From NCBI GenBank assembly GCA_003023745.1, contig PXYV01000014.1:1-58666 (forward strand): DNA of 58,666 nucleotides. The letters run 5' to 3'. Source of the DNA: Sulfobacillus acidophilus. GTDB lineage: Bacteria; Bacillota; Sulfobacillia; Sulfobacillales; Sulfobacillaceae. The position numbers and the translations under genes are program-made. Positions 44,916-52,319 of the stretch are shown in pieces. The notes beneath the pieces are model-generated. The model was not told the origin of the DNA. It searched no databases and saw nothing but the letters and a program-made list of their open reading frames with translations. Every line of letters starts with the position of its first letter. Position 1 is the first letter of the stretch.

Positions 44916-46655
44916 ATGGCCCGCGCGCACGTGTTGTTGGCAACGGAAGGGACCTATCCGTTTCATCCAGGTGGTGTCAGCGTTTGGTGCGACACCTTGG
45001 TGCATCAATTGCCAGAGGTAGATTTTACCATTTTTGCAGTGGCCATGAATCCCTATGTGGCGGTGCAATTTGATCTGCCTGCCAACGTGCGCACATTGCT
45101 GGCCGTTCCTCTATGGGGCATGCAAGACCCCTCCGAACACCGACGCGATCTGAGTTATTCCGAGATATTTTTGCAAAAACAGCGTACCGGTCAATCCGAG
45201 GTCGAGAACTTTTTCCTGCCCTCCTTGCAACAATTTTTAAATGCTCTGGTGGCTGATCGCCCGGGTCTGTTGAGTGAATCCCTCACGCAGATGTACCGGT
45301 ACTTTCGCACCTATGACTATCAAACCACCTTCAAGTCCCAGTGCGTCTGGGATTTGTACAAAACCTGGCTTTTAGGCGCGTCCCGGCAGGGCTATTGGAG
45401 CGAGCCCAGCGTTTTTGAAGCTGTGCAGGGGTTGGGATGGATCTATCACTTCCTCATCGTGCTGAATACAGCCGTGCCGCCCGCGGACGTGGTGCATTCC
45501 TCGGCCGCTGCATTTTGCGGGATAGTTGGCATGGTATCCAAACTGGAGTATAACACCCCTTATCTTTTGACCGAACACGGCGTCTATTTGCGCGAACAAT
45601 ATCTGGCCATTGGCCGGAGCAATATGACCCCCTTTTCCAAACGCTTTCTGATCGCCTTGGTTAAAGCCATCAGTCGTGAAAACCTGCATCTGGCCGATCA
45701 ATTGGTCCCGGTCTGTGCCTTCAATGGACGATGGGAACGCGTGTTAGGTGCCGAGGCGGCTAAAATACGCGTAATCTATAACGGGGTCAACGGCGCGGTT
45801 TTCCATCCGCCCTCCTTACGCCCGTCCCGCACTCCCATTGAAATTTTAGCGGTCGCACGAATAGACCCAAATAAAGACCTGGAAACACTGATTCGCGCGA
45901 TTCAGGTGGTGCGCTCCTTCAATATTGAGGTGCATGTCCGCATCCTCGGTTCGGTTTCTGTCGAGTCTTACCACGAGAAAATTATGGCGCTGATTCGCCA
46001 ATTGCGATTGCAGGACGTGGTGGAACTGAAGGGGCACACAACCAACATGAGTGAAGCCTACCAAAGCGCCGATATCTGCGTCCAATCCAGCGTGACTGAG
46101 GCATTTCCATACTCGGTCATTGAAGCCATGATGTCGGGTGTGCCCATGGTGGCAACCGACGTTGGCGGTACCCGGGAGGCGCTCGGCAACACCGGCATTC
46201 TCGTTCCTTCGCGCGACCCCGCTCAATTGGCATTGGGCATCGCGCTTTTGGCGCAAGACCCTGACCTGCGTCGCCGTTTAGGCGACGCAGCCCGTTCCCG
46301 CGCCCATCAGTATTTCGAAATCTCCCAGGCCATGCAGGCGTTTCTACGGCTGTACCAACGCTGGCACACCGGCCTGGTTGAGCCTTTCTTCTCGGCCCCA
46401 ACCCCGCTGGCACCCGCTCTGATCCACGTCACACGGGCGCTAGCGTTAGAGCGCATTGAGCAACCATCGCTAGCATTGCAGGAGTACAATCACGCGTTAT
46501 CGCTTCTTGACCGCCATCCCGCCGCCGCAGCGCTTCTGATCGAAATGAGCCAGTTGGAAATGACCATCGGTCAGCACGAACAGGCCTATGAACATCTTTT
46601 AAAATCGCGGCTGTTGATGGCCACCTTTCGACATAATTCGTCACGTGCCGGCTGA
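44916..46655 (+). CDS. pelF: PelF-like GT4 glycosyltransferase
   Basis: A 579-residue cytosolic retaining glycosyltransferase. The N-terminus (VLLATEGTYPFHPGGVSVWC) and the DLYKTWLLG, LLTEHGVYLREQYLAIG and VIYNGVNGAVFHP motifs are typical of PelF, the UDP-GalNAc/GlcNAc-using Pel polymerase. The GT4 E-x7-E is in EAFPYSVIEAM (about 395). Beyond about residue 490, where PelF normally ends, a helical TPR-like extension is added (LALQEYNHALSLLDRHP ... EQAYEHLLKSR). ATG 44916 follows TTGAGGAAG. It is divergent from pelG, with 116 bases between starts. Confidence 0.9.
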   Translation: MARAHVLLATEGTYPFHPGGVSVWCDTLVHQLPEVDFTIFAVAMNPYVAVQFDLPANVRTLLAVPLWGMQDPSEHRRDLSYSEIFLQKQRTGQSEVENFFLPSLQQFLNALVADRPGLLSESLTQMYRYFRTYDYQTTFKSQCVWDLYKTWLLGASRQGYWSEPSVFEAVQGLGWIYHFLIVLNTAVPPADVVHSSAAAFCGIVGMVSKLEYNTPYLLTEHGVYLREQYLAIGRSNMTPFSKRFLIALVKAISRENLHLADQLVPVCAFNGRWERVLGAEAAKIRVIYNGVNGAVFHPPSLRPSRTPIEILAVARIDPNKDLETLIRAIQVVRSFNIEVHVRILGSVSVESYHEKIMALIRQLRLQDVVELKGHTTNMSEAYQSADICVQSSVTEAFPYSVIEAMMSGVPMVATDVGGTREALGNTGILVPSRDPAQLALGIALLAQDPDLRRRLGDAARSRAHQYFEISQAMQAFLRLYQRWHTGLVEPFFSAPTPLAPALIHVTRALALERIEQPSLALQEYNHALSLLDRHPAAAALLIEMSQLEMTIGQHEQAYEHLLKSRLLMATFRHNSSRAG

Positions 46656-46672
46656 CCCGACGTGACTATTCT

Positions 46673-46702
46673 TTGTCACATCCGCCCGTTTCGCGCTATG
46701 AT
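46673..46702 (+). promoter_or_regulatory. Promoter of the coiled-coil gene pair
   Basis: TTGTCA (46673-46678), an 18-base spacer, and TATGAT (46697-46702). It lies 17 bases after the pelF stop, so the two coiled-coil genes can be transcribed independently of pelF. Confidence 0.65.
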
Positions 46703-46708
46703 AATGAC

Positions 46709-46792
46709 AGCAGGCGAAGCATCTGAAACAGGCGCAGTGGAAGTTTCGCTCATCGGCACCCACCTGAAGGAGAAGGCTTTTTTGAGGAGAGG
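46709..46792 (+). promoter_or_regulatory. Possible structured 5' leader of unknown class
   Basis: The leader between the promoter and the ATG holds a stem that can be drawn as GAAAC...GTTTC closed by GCG...CGC (46713-46753). It is followed by CACCCACCTGAAGGAG and a C-TTTTTT run (46778-46784) just before the ribosome binding site GAGGAGAGG. I could not match it to c-di-GMP, glycine or other riboswitch consensus. It may simply be a leader hairpin. Confidence 0.3.
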
Positions 46793-46795
46793 ATC

Positions 46796-47296
46796 ATGAC
46801 GAGGTCCTGGGGTAAAGCATTATGGGGATATCGCAAAAAGACAACCGATGTCTTCATAGAGCACCTCGAAGCCCAAGTTGCAACGCGAGAACAAGAGCGT
46901 GAGGCAGAGCTGGAGCACCGCAAAAAGAATGTTCAAACCCAGATGGAAGCGGTGCAAGCAGCTGAAGCCGCACTGAAAGCGTTACAGGCTGAATATTTTC
47001 ATCTGTCCGGTGAGCTTACGGCCTTGACATTGCGCTCGCAGCAGACATTAGAGGAAGCCGCAAGCGAATTTCGCCGCCAAGAAGACCTAGTACAAGAAGC
47101 GGTGCAGGCGCGGCGTCATTACGTGGAGAGCCTGTCTGACACCATTCGCGCCGTCCCTGACGAGATCCGCGGCGTGATTGAGCGCATCGCGGAACCAATG
47201 ACACGACCGCCCGCCGCAAATCCACCGTCGGCGAACACGATGGCGTCCACACCCCATCCGTCCACTGTGAAACCGGGTGAAGAATCCAGTGGCTGA
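46796..47296 (+). CDS. Coiled-coil protein with DivIVA-like N-terminal motif
   Basis: A 166-residue cytosolic protein. After a short start comes LWGYRKKTTDVFIEHLEAQV (9-28), which has the G-Y-x-x-x-x-V/T-D-x-F/Y-I pattern of DivIVA/GpsB N-termini. A coiled coil rich in Glu, Gln and Ala follows (about 25-130), then a Pro/Ser tail. ATG follows GAGGAGAGG. It overlaps the next gene slightly. Position after pelF suggests a scaffold or polar organiser for the polysaccharide machinery; this is inference. Confidence 0.65.
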   Translation: MTRSWGKALWGYRKKTTDVFIEHLEAQVATREQEREAELEHRKKNVQTQMEAVQAAEAALKALQAEYFHLSGELTALTLRSQQTLEEAASEFRRQEDLVQEAVQARRHYVESLSDTIRAVPDEIRGVIERIAEPMTRPPAANPPSANTMASTPHPSTVKPGEESSG

Positions 47297-48896
47297 TCCC
47301 GTCCCCGAATGGGAAGATCTCGCGCAAGAACTGCCCCGCGGATGGTTTGGCTACCGCATCCCGTCCGTCAATCGCTATCTCAAGCATCTGACCGCCCAAG
47401 ACGAGCTCAAAACGCGTGCCTGGACACAGGATATGCAGCGGTTCGCCATTGAATTGGGCCGTTTGGAAGAACGGCATAAGACACTGGGCGATTTGATCGA
47501 TCACATGAAAATGGAGTGCGAACGCTTAACACGGCAAGTAGCCCAGGAAAAGCTCAATGCGCGATTTGCGGACGAGGGCGTGCGTCGGGAGATTGCCCGC
47601 CTCGAAGAGGACCACCGCCAGCGCGTGGCCCGGTTGGAGGCCTCGGCGACCCGTGCCGACTTGGAGGCCCAAGCCTATGAGACCAAGTTATGGCAATTGA
47701 CCGAAAGCCTCACCCGGGTCTTGCAAGACGCGCAAATGGTTGCCAACCAGCAATTGGCTTCGGATTCGGCCGACTCTGTGTGGACCCAGTTTTGCCTCAC
47801 GGTCATCGGGGACTTAATTGCACCTGACACACCCCAGGTCATGGTACAAGACCTCTTAGAAAGCCGCCGCATTCGGCCGGGACTGGTTCAGGTCAGCACG
47901 CGGGCAGGGCGTCGGCTCGGCTATTTGCGCTCCGTCATCCTATCCCTGGCGCCGCCCGCGATTGTGGCCTATGTCGTGCCCGAAGTCGGCATTATTCCGG
48001 CGCAAGATGTGCAAATACTGCGTTTGCGCAACGTCACGGTCAACACCGAGTTTCATCTCTTGAACGAAGACGATTTGCTGAGCCAGTACACACGCTCGCT
48101 GACAACCGCACCAGAAGAGCCTGTCACAATGCCGCAGCCGCCATCGGTCGATGTGGATCCCACGCCAGCTCCCATCGATGTCAAGCCCGACCCAGATCCG
48201 GTAGAAGAGCCGGAAATACTTACCCAGCTCCTCCTTGAAGCTGACGTAACGGCCTCTCCTGAAGCACCGTCCATGCCGACGGAACCACCCCTGACGGCAG
48301 ATATTACACCGCCGTTGAACCCGGCCACGGAGGCCGTAAACCCCGCGCCGCTAGCAAGCGAACCCTCCTCGGCAGCCGAATTCCGGGTCACAAAGCCAAC
48401 AGAACCCAGCGCATACGCCGCTCTCTTCCGGCCTCCCGCTTGGTTCGTCGGCAAGGAGCAGGTCGAGCCGTCGACAAAGGCTGACCTCATGCTTCCGGGC
48501 GTGAGCGAAGCCAATCCTCCGCTGAGTGTGCCTATGACCGATCCGTCGCATTCACTGCCTTTCCCCGCCGCAATGGAGGAGTTGCCCGGTCTCTCAGCTA
48601 AATCTTCCCTCCCGCCCCCCCGTTGGAGCGAGCTCGGACCAATGGCAAAGACCGATCCAGTCCCTGAAGTACCACTTCCACGCGTCGATGCTCAACCCGC
48701 ACCTGCCCTCGATACCCAGGAGTCCGGGGCACTGGATGTCCGTGCTTTCCTCCTGGGTAAACGGGTGGGGCAAGACATTCGCGATGCCGATCAAAGGACC
48801 ATCGCGCGGTCGGGCGAAGTGATCACGGCCGAATTGGTGCAGCGCGTCGAGGATGCCGGATGCCTTCCCGATTTGATTGTCCATATGGTCTTTTAG
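47289..48896 (+). CDS. Coiled-coil, proline-rich protein with conserved C-terminal module
   Basis: A protein of about 535 residues with three zones. Zone 1 (1-165) starts WFGYRIPSVNRYLKHLTAQ, matching the N-terminal motif of the upstream protein, then coiled coil, then a small folded domain up to about 245. Zone 2 (about 260-475) is Pro/Glu/Ala-rich and probably disordered. Zone 3 (the last 55 residues: GKRVGQDIRDADQRTIARSG, then EVITAELVQRVEDAG) resembles a compact beta-barrel hybrid motif seen at the ends of various polymerase- or signalling-linked proteins. GTG 47289 or 47277 is the start; both overlap the upstream gene. Function unknown. Confidence 0.6.
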   Translation: MADPVPEWEDLAQELPRGWFGYRIPSVNRYLKHLTAQDELKTRAWTQDMQRFAIELGRLEERHKTLGDLIDHMKMECERLTRQVAQEKLNARFADEGVRREIARLEEDHRQRVARLEASATRADLEAQAYETKLWQLTESLTRVLQDAQMVANQQLASDSADSVWTQFCLTVIGDLIAPDTPQVMVQDLLESRRIRPGLVQVSTRAGRRLGYLRSVILSLAPPAIVAYVVPEVGIIPAQDVQILRLRNVTVNTEFHLLNEDDLLSQYTRSLTTAPEEPVTMPQPPSVDVDPTPAPIDVKPDPDPVEEPEILTQLLLEADVTASPEAPSMPTEPPLTADITPPLNPATEAVNPAPLASEPSSAAEFRVTKPTEPSAYAALFRPPAWFVGKEQVEPSTKADLMLPGVSEANPPLSVPMTDPSHSLPFPAAMEELPGLSAKSSLPPPRWSELGPMAKTDPVPEVPLPRVDAQPAPALDTQESGALDVRAFLLGKRVGQDIRDADQRTIARSGEVITAELVQRVEDAGCLPDLIVHMVF

Positions 48897-49091
48897 GCCA
48901 CAAGTGAAAAGACAAGGGCCGACCGCACGAAGAGGTCAATCTCCCCTGCCCAATATGTTCTGCTAAGAACTTGGGCTCGATGCCGAGGCTAAGTATGCGT
49001 GCTTTGTCACGTTCCATTTTGAAAACTCCAATCCGCGGGCCGCCGTCAACCGTGCAAATCCCTAATCGGCACCAACCGATTGTGGCCGGTC
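48897..49091. other. Intergenic region before hsp20
   Basis: Nothing recognised apart from the promoter that follows. No CIRCE-type TTAGCACTC inverted repeat was seen, so HrcA control of hsp20 is not supported. Confidence 0.4.
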
Positions 49092-49120
49092 TTGAATTTT
49101 CGTGATGCCGGGATTATCTA
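49092..49120 (+). promoter_or_regulatory. Promoter of hsp20
   Basis: TTGAAT (49092-49097), a 17-base spacer, and TATCTA (49115-49120), 53 bases before the ATG. A sigma-A-like arrangement. Confidence 0.6.
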
Positions 49121-49173
49121 AAAGAAGGAAGCCTCGATGCGAGGCTGAGGAACAATCGTTGGAGGTGACTACC

Positions 49174-49623
49174 ATGGCTTTTGCGGACAGCTTGAACGAA
49201 CTCATGAAAGTCAGCCAAACGCTGATGGATCAAATTGATTCGGTCCCTATTCATGGCCTGCCAGGCCGTACCGTGAATCCCATTCCGTTTGATATGGCCG
49301 ACACGCCAGATGCGTTGCTGGTTCAGGCCTATCTTCCCGGATTTCATCGGGAGGATGTAACGGTAGAAGTGCGCGATCATCGGCTCGCGATCAAGGCAGA
49401 ACGGCGCCTGCCGCGACGTGATGACTTGACCTGGCTGCATGTCGAAGCTCCGTACGGCACCTTCATTCGAACCATTGGGTTGAGTTCAGACGTCGATTCC
49501 GAGCATATCGGAGCAGGCTGGCGCGAAGGTGTGCTCACACTTCGCCTGCCGAAAGCACAAGAGGCTCGGCCTCGGCAAATCCCGATCCAGCAGGTTACTC
49601 AGTTCGCATTGGACAGCGAGTAA
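49174..49623 (+). CDS. Hsp20/alpha-crystallin small heat-shock protein
   Basis: A 149-residue ATP-independent chaperone. The alpha-crystallin domain spans about 40-135: PFDMADTPDALLVQAYLPGF, EDVTVEVRDHRLAIKAERR and the GxLxL-type GVLTLRLPKA. The N-terminal arm is short and helical. The C-terminal tail has RQIPIQ, the I-x-I motif used for oligomerisation. ATG 49174 follows GGAGGTGA; the frame extends 24 codons upstream without a site. It is transcribed alone with its own terminator. Confidence 0.94.
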   Translation: MAFADSLNELMKVSQTLMDQIDSVPIHGLPGRTVNPIPFDMADTPDALLVQAYLPGFHREDVTVEVRDHRLAIKAERRLPRRDDLTWLHVEAPYGTFIRTIGLSSDVDSEHIGAGWREGVLTLRLPKAQEARPRQIPIQQVTQFALDSE

Positions 49624-49629
49624 ATAGAG

Positions 49630-49655
49630 GGCGGCCCCAACGGGCCGCCGTTTTC
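49630..49655 (+). terminator. Intrinsic terminator of hsp20
   Basis: GGCGGCCC-CAAC-GGGCCGCC forms an 8-bp GC stem followed by GTTTTC, six bases after the hsp20 stop. Confidence 0.88.
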
Positions 49656-50080
49656 AATAGGAGCCAACAATTCGCGGTAAGCGCTACGTCTTCGGGGCCC
49701 GCCTCATCGCGGCGGTCTCAGATATCGAAACGTTGACCATTAACCGCGCCAGTGCTCGTTGTGAACCACTTTCTGCTGCGCTCAAAGTACTCTGAATGTA
49801 TCTCATGCGTTTTTGCTCTGCAACCCACCGACCTCGCGACAACCTTAGTACAGCGGCGGGACGGTTTGGCCAATGAGCCTGCACCCATAGCAATGCACAG
49901 TTTTTTCGTCATCACGTACGGCGGTGAAAATCCCTATCGTTACCTCCCTACAACCCAGGTGCTAGCGCACTGACGGCATTATTACGTTAAACGACCACGA
50001 CATTCACAATCTCGCGGGCCGAGCCGCTTGCCGTCCCGGAGCCTAAGCGCGACAATAAGAGTATGGACGATACACTCGAA
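49656..50080. other. Gene-poor region, possible relic
   Basis: No convincing gene. Open frames of 60-73 codons occur on both strands around 49684-49973 but none has a ribosome binding site or a recognisable family. The DNA may be relic sequence. Confidence 0.3.
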
Positions 50081-50090
50081 AGGAGGAACT

Positions 50091-50882
50091 ACGACGGACA
50101 AAACACCGCTCATTGCCGTCGACACACGCCCGGTGGACATCTGGTATGAAGGCCCATCCTATGTGGTGGCAGACAAACCACCGGGCATGTTGGTCCACCC
50201 CGCCGATGCTCATGGAACAGGCACTCTCGTCAATGTTCTGTTGCAATCCAATCGCTGGTTGGCCGAGATGGAACACAGTTATTTCCCGGGGGTTATCCAT
50301 AGGCTGCGGGAAAGTGACCGGGGATTAGTCCTTGTCGCCAAAACCGACGAGGTCGCCCAAACCTTGCGCGAACAGCACCAAGCGGGAGAACTCACCTTCT
50401 CATACCGTGTGCAGCTACCCGCCTCTATCGCAACACATAAACAAGCACCAGTCACCGTGCTTGACCACAAAGTTTATGACGATGGCTTCACCGTCATGGA
50501 CATCGATACTCCGATTGGGGACACGGATCGCCTGCGAGAGGAGTGGCTTGGGTCTGGCGTCAATGGCGCACACTTTGTTCTCTACCAGATGACCGTCCCC
50601 GATCGCATCCAACCACGGGTCATCGCCACCGCCCGCCGCATCCCTTTACCCGACATCGAGCTTTATACAGCTCCTCCCTGCAGTGTTTGCAATGGCACCA
50701 AAGATTTTCTGCGCTATCACGGATTTGGCTATTTTGACCACTCATTAACGGATCCTGACAACGTGGAAACAATGCGGCAATTGCGTGGCAAAGAACGAGG
50801 CATTCCGGTCATTCAGTGGGAGGGGAAAACATTGGTGGGGTTCGATCGGCAACAACTTAAATCGCGACTACAACTGTTGTAA
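50091..50882 (+). CDS. RluA-like pseudouridine-synthase domain fused to glutaredoxin
   Basis: A two-part cytosolic protein. Part 1 (about 1-180) is RluA-like: YVVADKPPGMLVHPADAHGT and VIHRLRESDRGLVLVAKT correspond to the active-site region, but the catalytic Asp of HRLD is Arg (HRLR, about residue 72), so pseudouridine synthesis is unlikely. Part 2 (about 185-263) is glutaredoxin-like: LYTAPPCSVCNGTKDFLRYH with the redox CSVC pair, GIPVIQWEGKTLVGF with the cis-Pro. The ribosome binding site AGGAGG (50081-50086) has no ATG, GTG or TTG at proper distance; ACG at 50091/50094 fits, so a non-standard start is possible. TTG 50028 or GTG 50133 are alternatives. Confidence 0.8.
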   Translation, partial: TTDKTPLIAVDTRPVDIWYEGPSYVVADKPPGMLVHPADAHGTGTLVNVLLQSNRWLAEMEHSYFPGVIHRLRESDRGLVLVAKTDEVAQTLREQHQAGELTFSYRVQLPASIATHKQAPVTVLDHKVYDDGFTVMDIDTPIGDTDRLREEWLGSGVNGAHFVLYQMTVPDRIQPRVIATARRIPLPDIELYTAPPCSVCNGTKDFLRYHGFGYFDHSLTDPDNVETMRQLRGKERGIPVIQWEGKTLVGFDRQQLKSRLQLL

Positions 50883-50911
50883 CTATCAGCCTTGGGCTAC
50901 GGAGGTGCAAA

Positions 50912-51232
50912 ATGGCAGATTGGACCGGCACCCTGACGTTTACCCCCGAGCAGCAACAAGCGCTCGAGGCCTTTATTCGCGAACCTGACACCCGGCGCGA
51001 CGATGTGTTCGCCCACGGAAGCCTTGAAACGGGCAGTCCCGCGCGGCTCGATTGGATTATCAAACACGACATCTTTGAGGGCGTCGTCGTGCACTTTAGC
51101 CTGATGACCCCTGATGGCGGGTCCTTTCTCGCGGGCGTGGAACAATCCTTGTCGCATGCGCCCGACCTTTTTCAAACCTACGATATCCGCTATCAGGGAC
51201 GCCAATATTCGGTCACGGTCAAGGCATCGTAA
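50912..51232 (+). CDS. Small protein of unknown function
   Basis: A 106-residue soluble protein, mildly acidic, beginning MADWTGTLTFTPEQQQALEAF and ending with a beta-rich stretch (FQTYDIRYQGRQYSVTVKAS). No signal peptide, membrane segment, Cys or recognisable family. A good ribosome binding site (GGAGGTG) supports it as a real gene. It follows the RluA/glutaredoxin gene by 29 bases and probably shares its transcript. Confidence 0.65.
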   Translation: MADWTGTLTFTPEQQQALEAFIREPDTRRDDVFAHGSLETGSPARLDWIIKHDIFEGVVVHFSLMTPDGGSFLAGVEQSLSHAPDLFQTYDIRYQGRQYSVTVKAS

Positions 51233-51261
51233 GCAACGTTAGGGAAACGCCCCCGTATTAA

Positions 51262-51294
51262 AAAAGAGCCGGACCACAGGCCCGGCTCTTTTAT
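51262..51294. terminator. Bidirectional terminator between the unknown gene and qoxD
   Basis: AAAAGAGCCGG-ACCACAGGC-CCGGCTCTTTT with T-runs on both strands. It closes the rightward unit and the leftward quinol-oxidase operon, whose last stop codon lies at its edge. Confidence 0.9.
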
Positions 51295-51674
51295 TAAGAG
51301 ACCCCCGATTTAAACAGCATAATCCAAATCGACATTCCCACCATCCCCATGGCGATGAGAAACACTAGATACAGGGGGACAATTTGCCAGGCTAAGCCAC
51401 GCCCTTCGCGTACATGCATGAACACGCCTATCTGAAGCGCACCTTGCATCACCGCCAGCGCCAAAATGACGGCCAAGAGGGAAACGGGCGGCAGGACATG
51501 ATCCATCACCAAGAAATACGCGCCAAACGTCAAGATCAGCGACCCGATATATCCGAGGATTTGGATGGTCGGAAACTTCTCCTCATGAAACCGCGGCCGT
51601 AGAAATTTTAACGCCCGGTCGTTATCTTGATTATAGGCCTCGTCAATTGTCAACGGTTGCTCAACTTGCGACAT
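51294..51674 (-). CDS. qoxD: Quinol oxidase subunit IV
   Basis: A 126-residue membrane protein with three hydrophobic segments (about 35-55, 63-84 and 97-120), the COX4/CyoD/QoxD pattern: LGYIGSLILTFGAYFLVMDH, QIGVFMHVREG and MVGMSIWIMLF. It is a small accessory subunit stabilising the oxidase. The soluble N-terminus is longer than usual (about 33 residues). Last gene of the operon, 27 bases after subunit III. Confidence 0.87.
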   Translation of the reverse strand: MSQVEQPLTIDEAYNQDNDRALKFLRPRFHEEKFPTIQILGYIGSLILTFGAYFLVMDHVLPPVSLLAVILALAVMQGALQIGVFMHVREGRGLAWQIVPLYLVFLIAMGMVGMSIWIMLFKSGVS

Positions 51675-51701
51675 CGCTGCTTACCTCCTCTGCACCGCGC
51701 T

Positions 51702-52319
51702 TCATACGATTTTCCCGTTCAAATAGACGAACGTAAAGATGAATATCCAGACGATGTCCAAAAAGTGCCAGTAGAGCGAGAACGTGTATATTTTTCGGGC
51801 AGTGCGCGCCGTGATCCCGCGCTTTCGCAGTTGCAGCAAGAGTGTCAGCGCCCAGAAAATACCAAACGTCACGTGCGCTCCGTGCGTCCCCACTAAAATG
51901 TCAAAGGCCGACAAAAACGCGCTGGTATGCCAGGTTGCACCAATGGCGGCAAAGCTGACAAAGTCGTGAATCTCCGTCGTGACAAAGCCCGCTCCTAACA
52001 GCATGGTGAGCAAGAGCCAGAACATCAACGCTCGAGTCTGGCCTTTGCGCATCGCGAAGACACCCAGCCCAATGGTAAAGCTGGAGGTGAGCAACAACAG
52101 CGTTTCCAACATTACCGGACCCATTTTGAATAACTGGTCTGCAGTCGGCCCCATCGCATACGAATGCCGCATCACAGCGTAGGTGGAAAAGAGGCTTCCG
52201 AAGACTAACACGTCCGTCACCAGAAACATCCAAAAGCCGGTAATATTGACGCTTTCTTTTTCGTCGGCAAATTCTAACGGCAGTTTCTGCACTTGTTCTT
52301 CGGCTAATGGCAAGCTCAT
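51702..52319 (-). CDS. qoxC: Quinol oxidase subunit III
   Basis: A 205-residue membrane protein with five hydrophobic segments, the short form of haem-copper oxidase subunit III found in quinol oxidases. Typical landmarks are GFWMFLVTDVLVFGSLFSTY, AFDILVGTHGAHVTFGIFW and SLYWHFLDIVWIFIFTFVYL. Its ATG overlaps the subunit I stop by four bases, with GGGAGG upstream. Confidence 0.93.
   Translation of the reverse strand: MSLPLAEEQVQKLPLEFADEKESVNITGFWMFLVTDVLVFGSLFSTYAVMRHSYAMGPTADQLFKMGPVMLETLLLLTSSFTIGLGVFAMRKGQTRALMFWLLLTMLLGAGFVTTEIHDFVSFAAIGATWHTSAFLSAFDILVGTHGAHVTFGIFWALTLLLQLRKRGITARTARKIYTFSLYWHFLDIVWIFIFTFVYLNGKIV

Noticed and set aside
46709..46792. c-di-GMP (GEMM) or glycine riboswitch before the coiled-coil genes
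   Set aside because: The GEMM core (CAGGGCAAACC...GACGCAAAG) is absent, and only a loose resemblance to the glycine CCGAAGGAG motif exists. Kept only as an unclassified leader.
49684..49973. Short genes of 60-73 codons on both strands
   Set aside because: No ribosome binding sites, no recognisable families, and the frames overlap each other.
49624..50080. CRISPR array or integrase attachment region
   Set aside because: No regularly spaced repeats or direct flanking repeats were seen here or elsewhere in the window.
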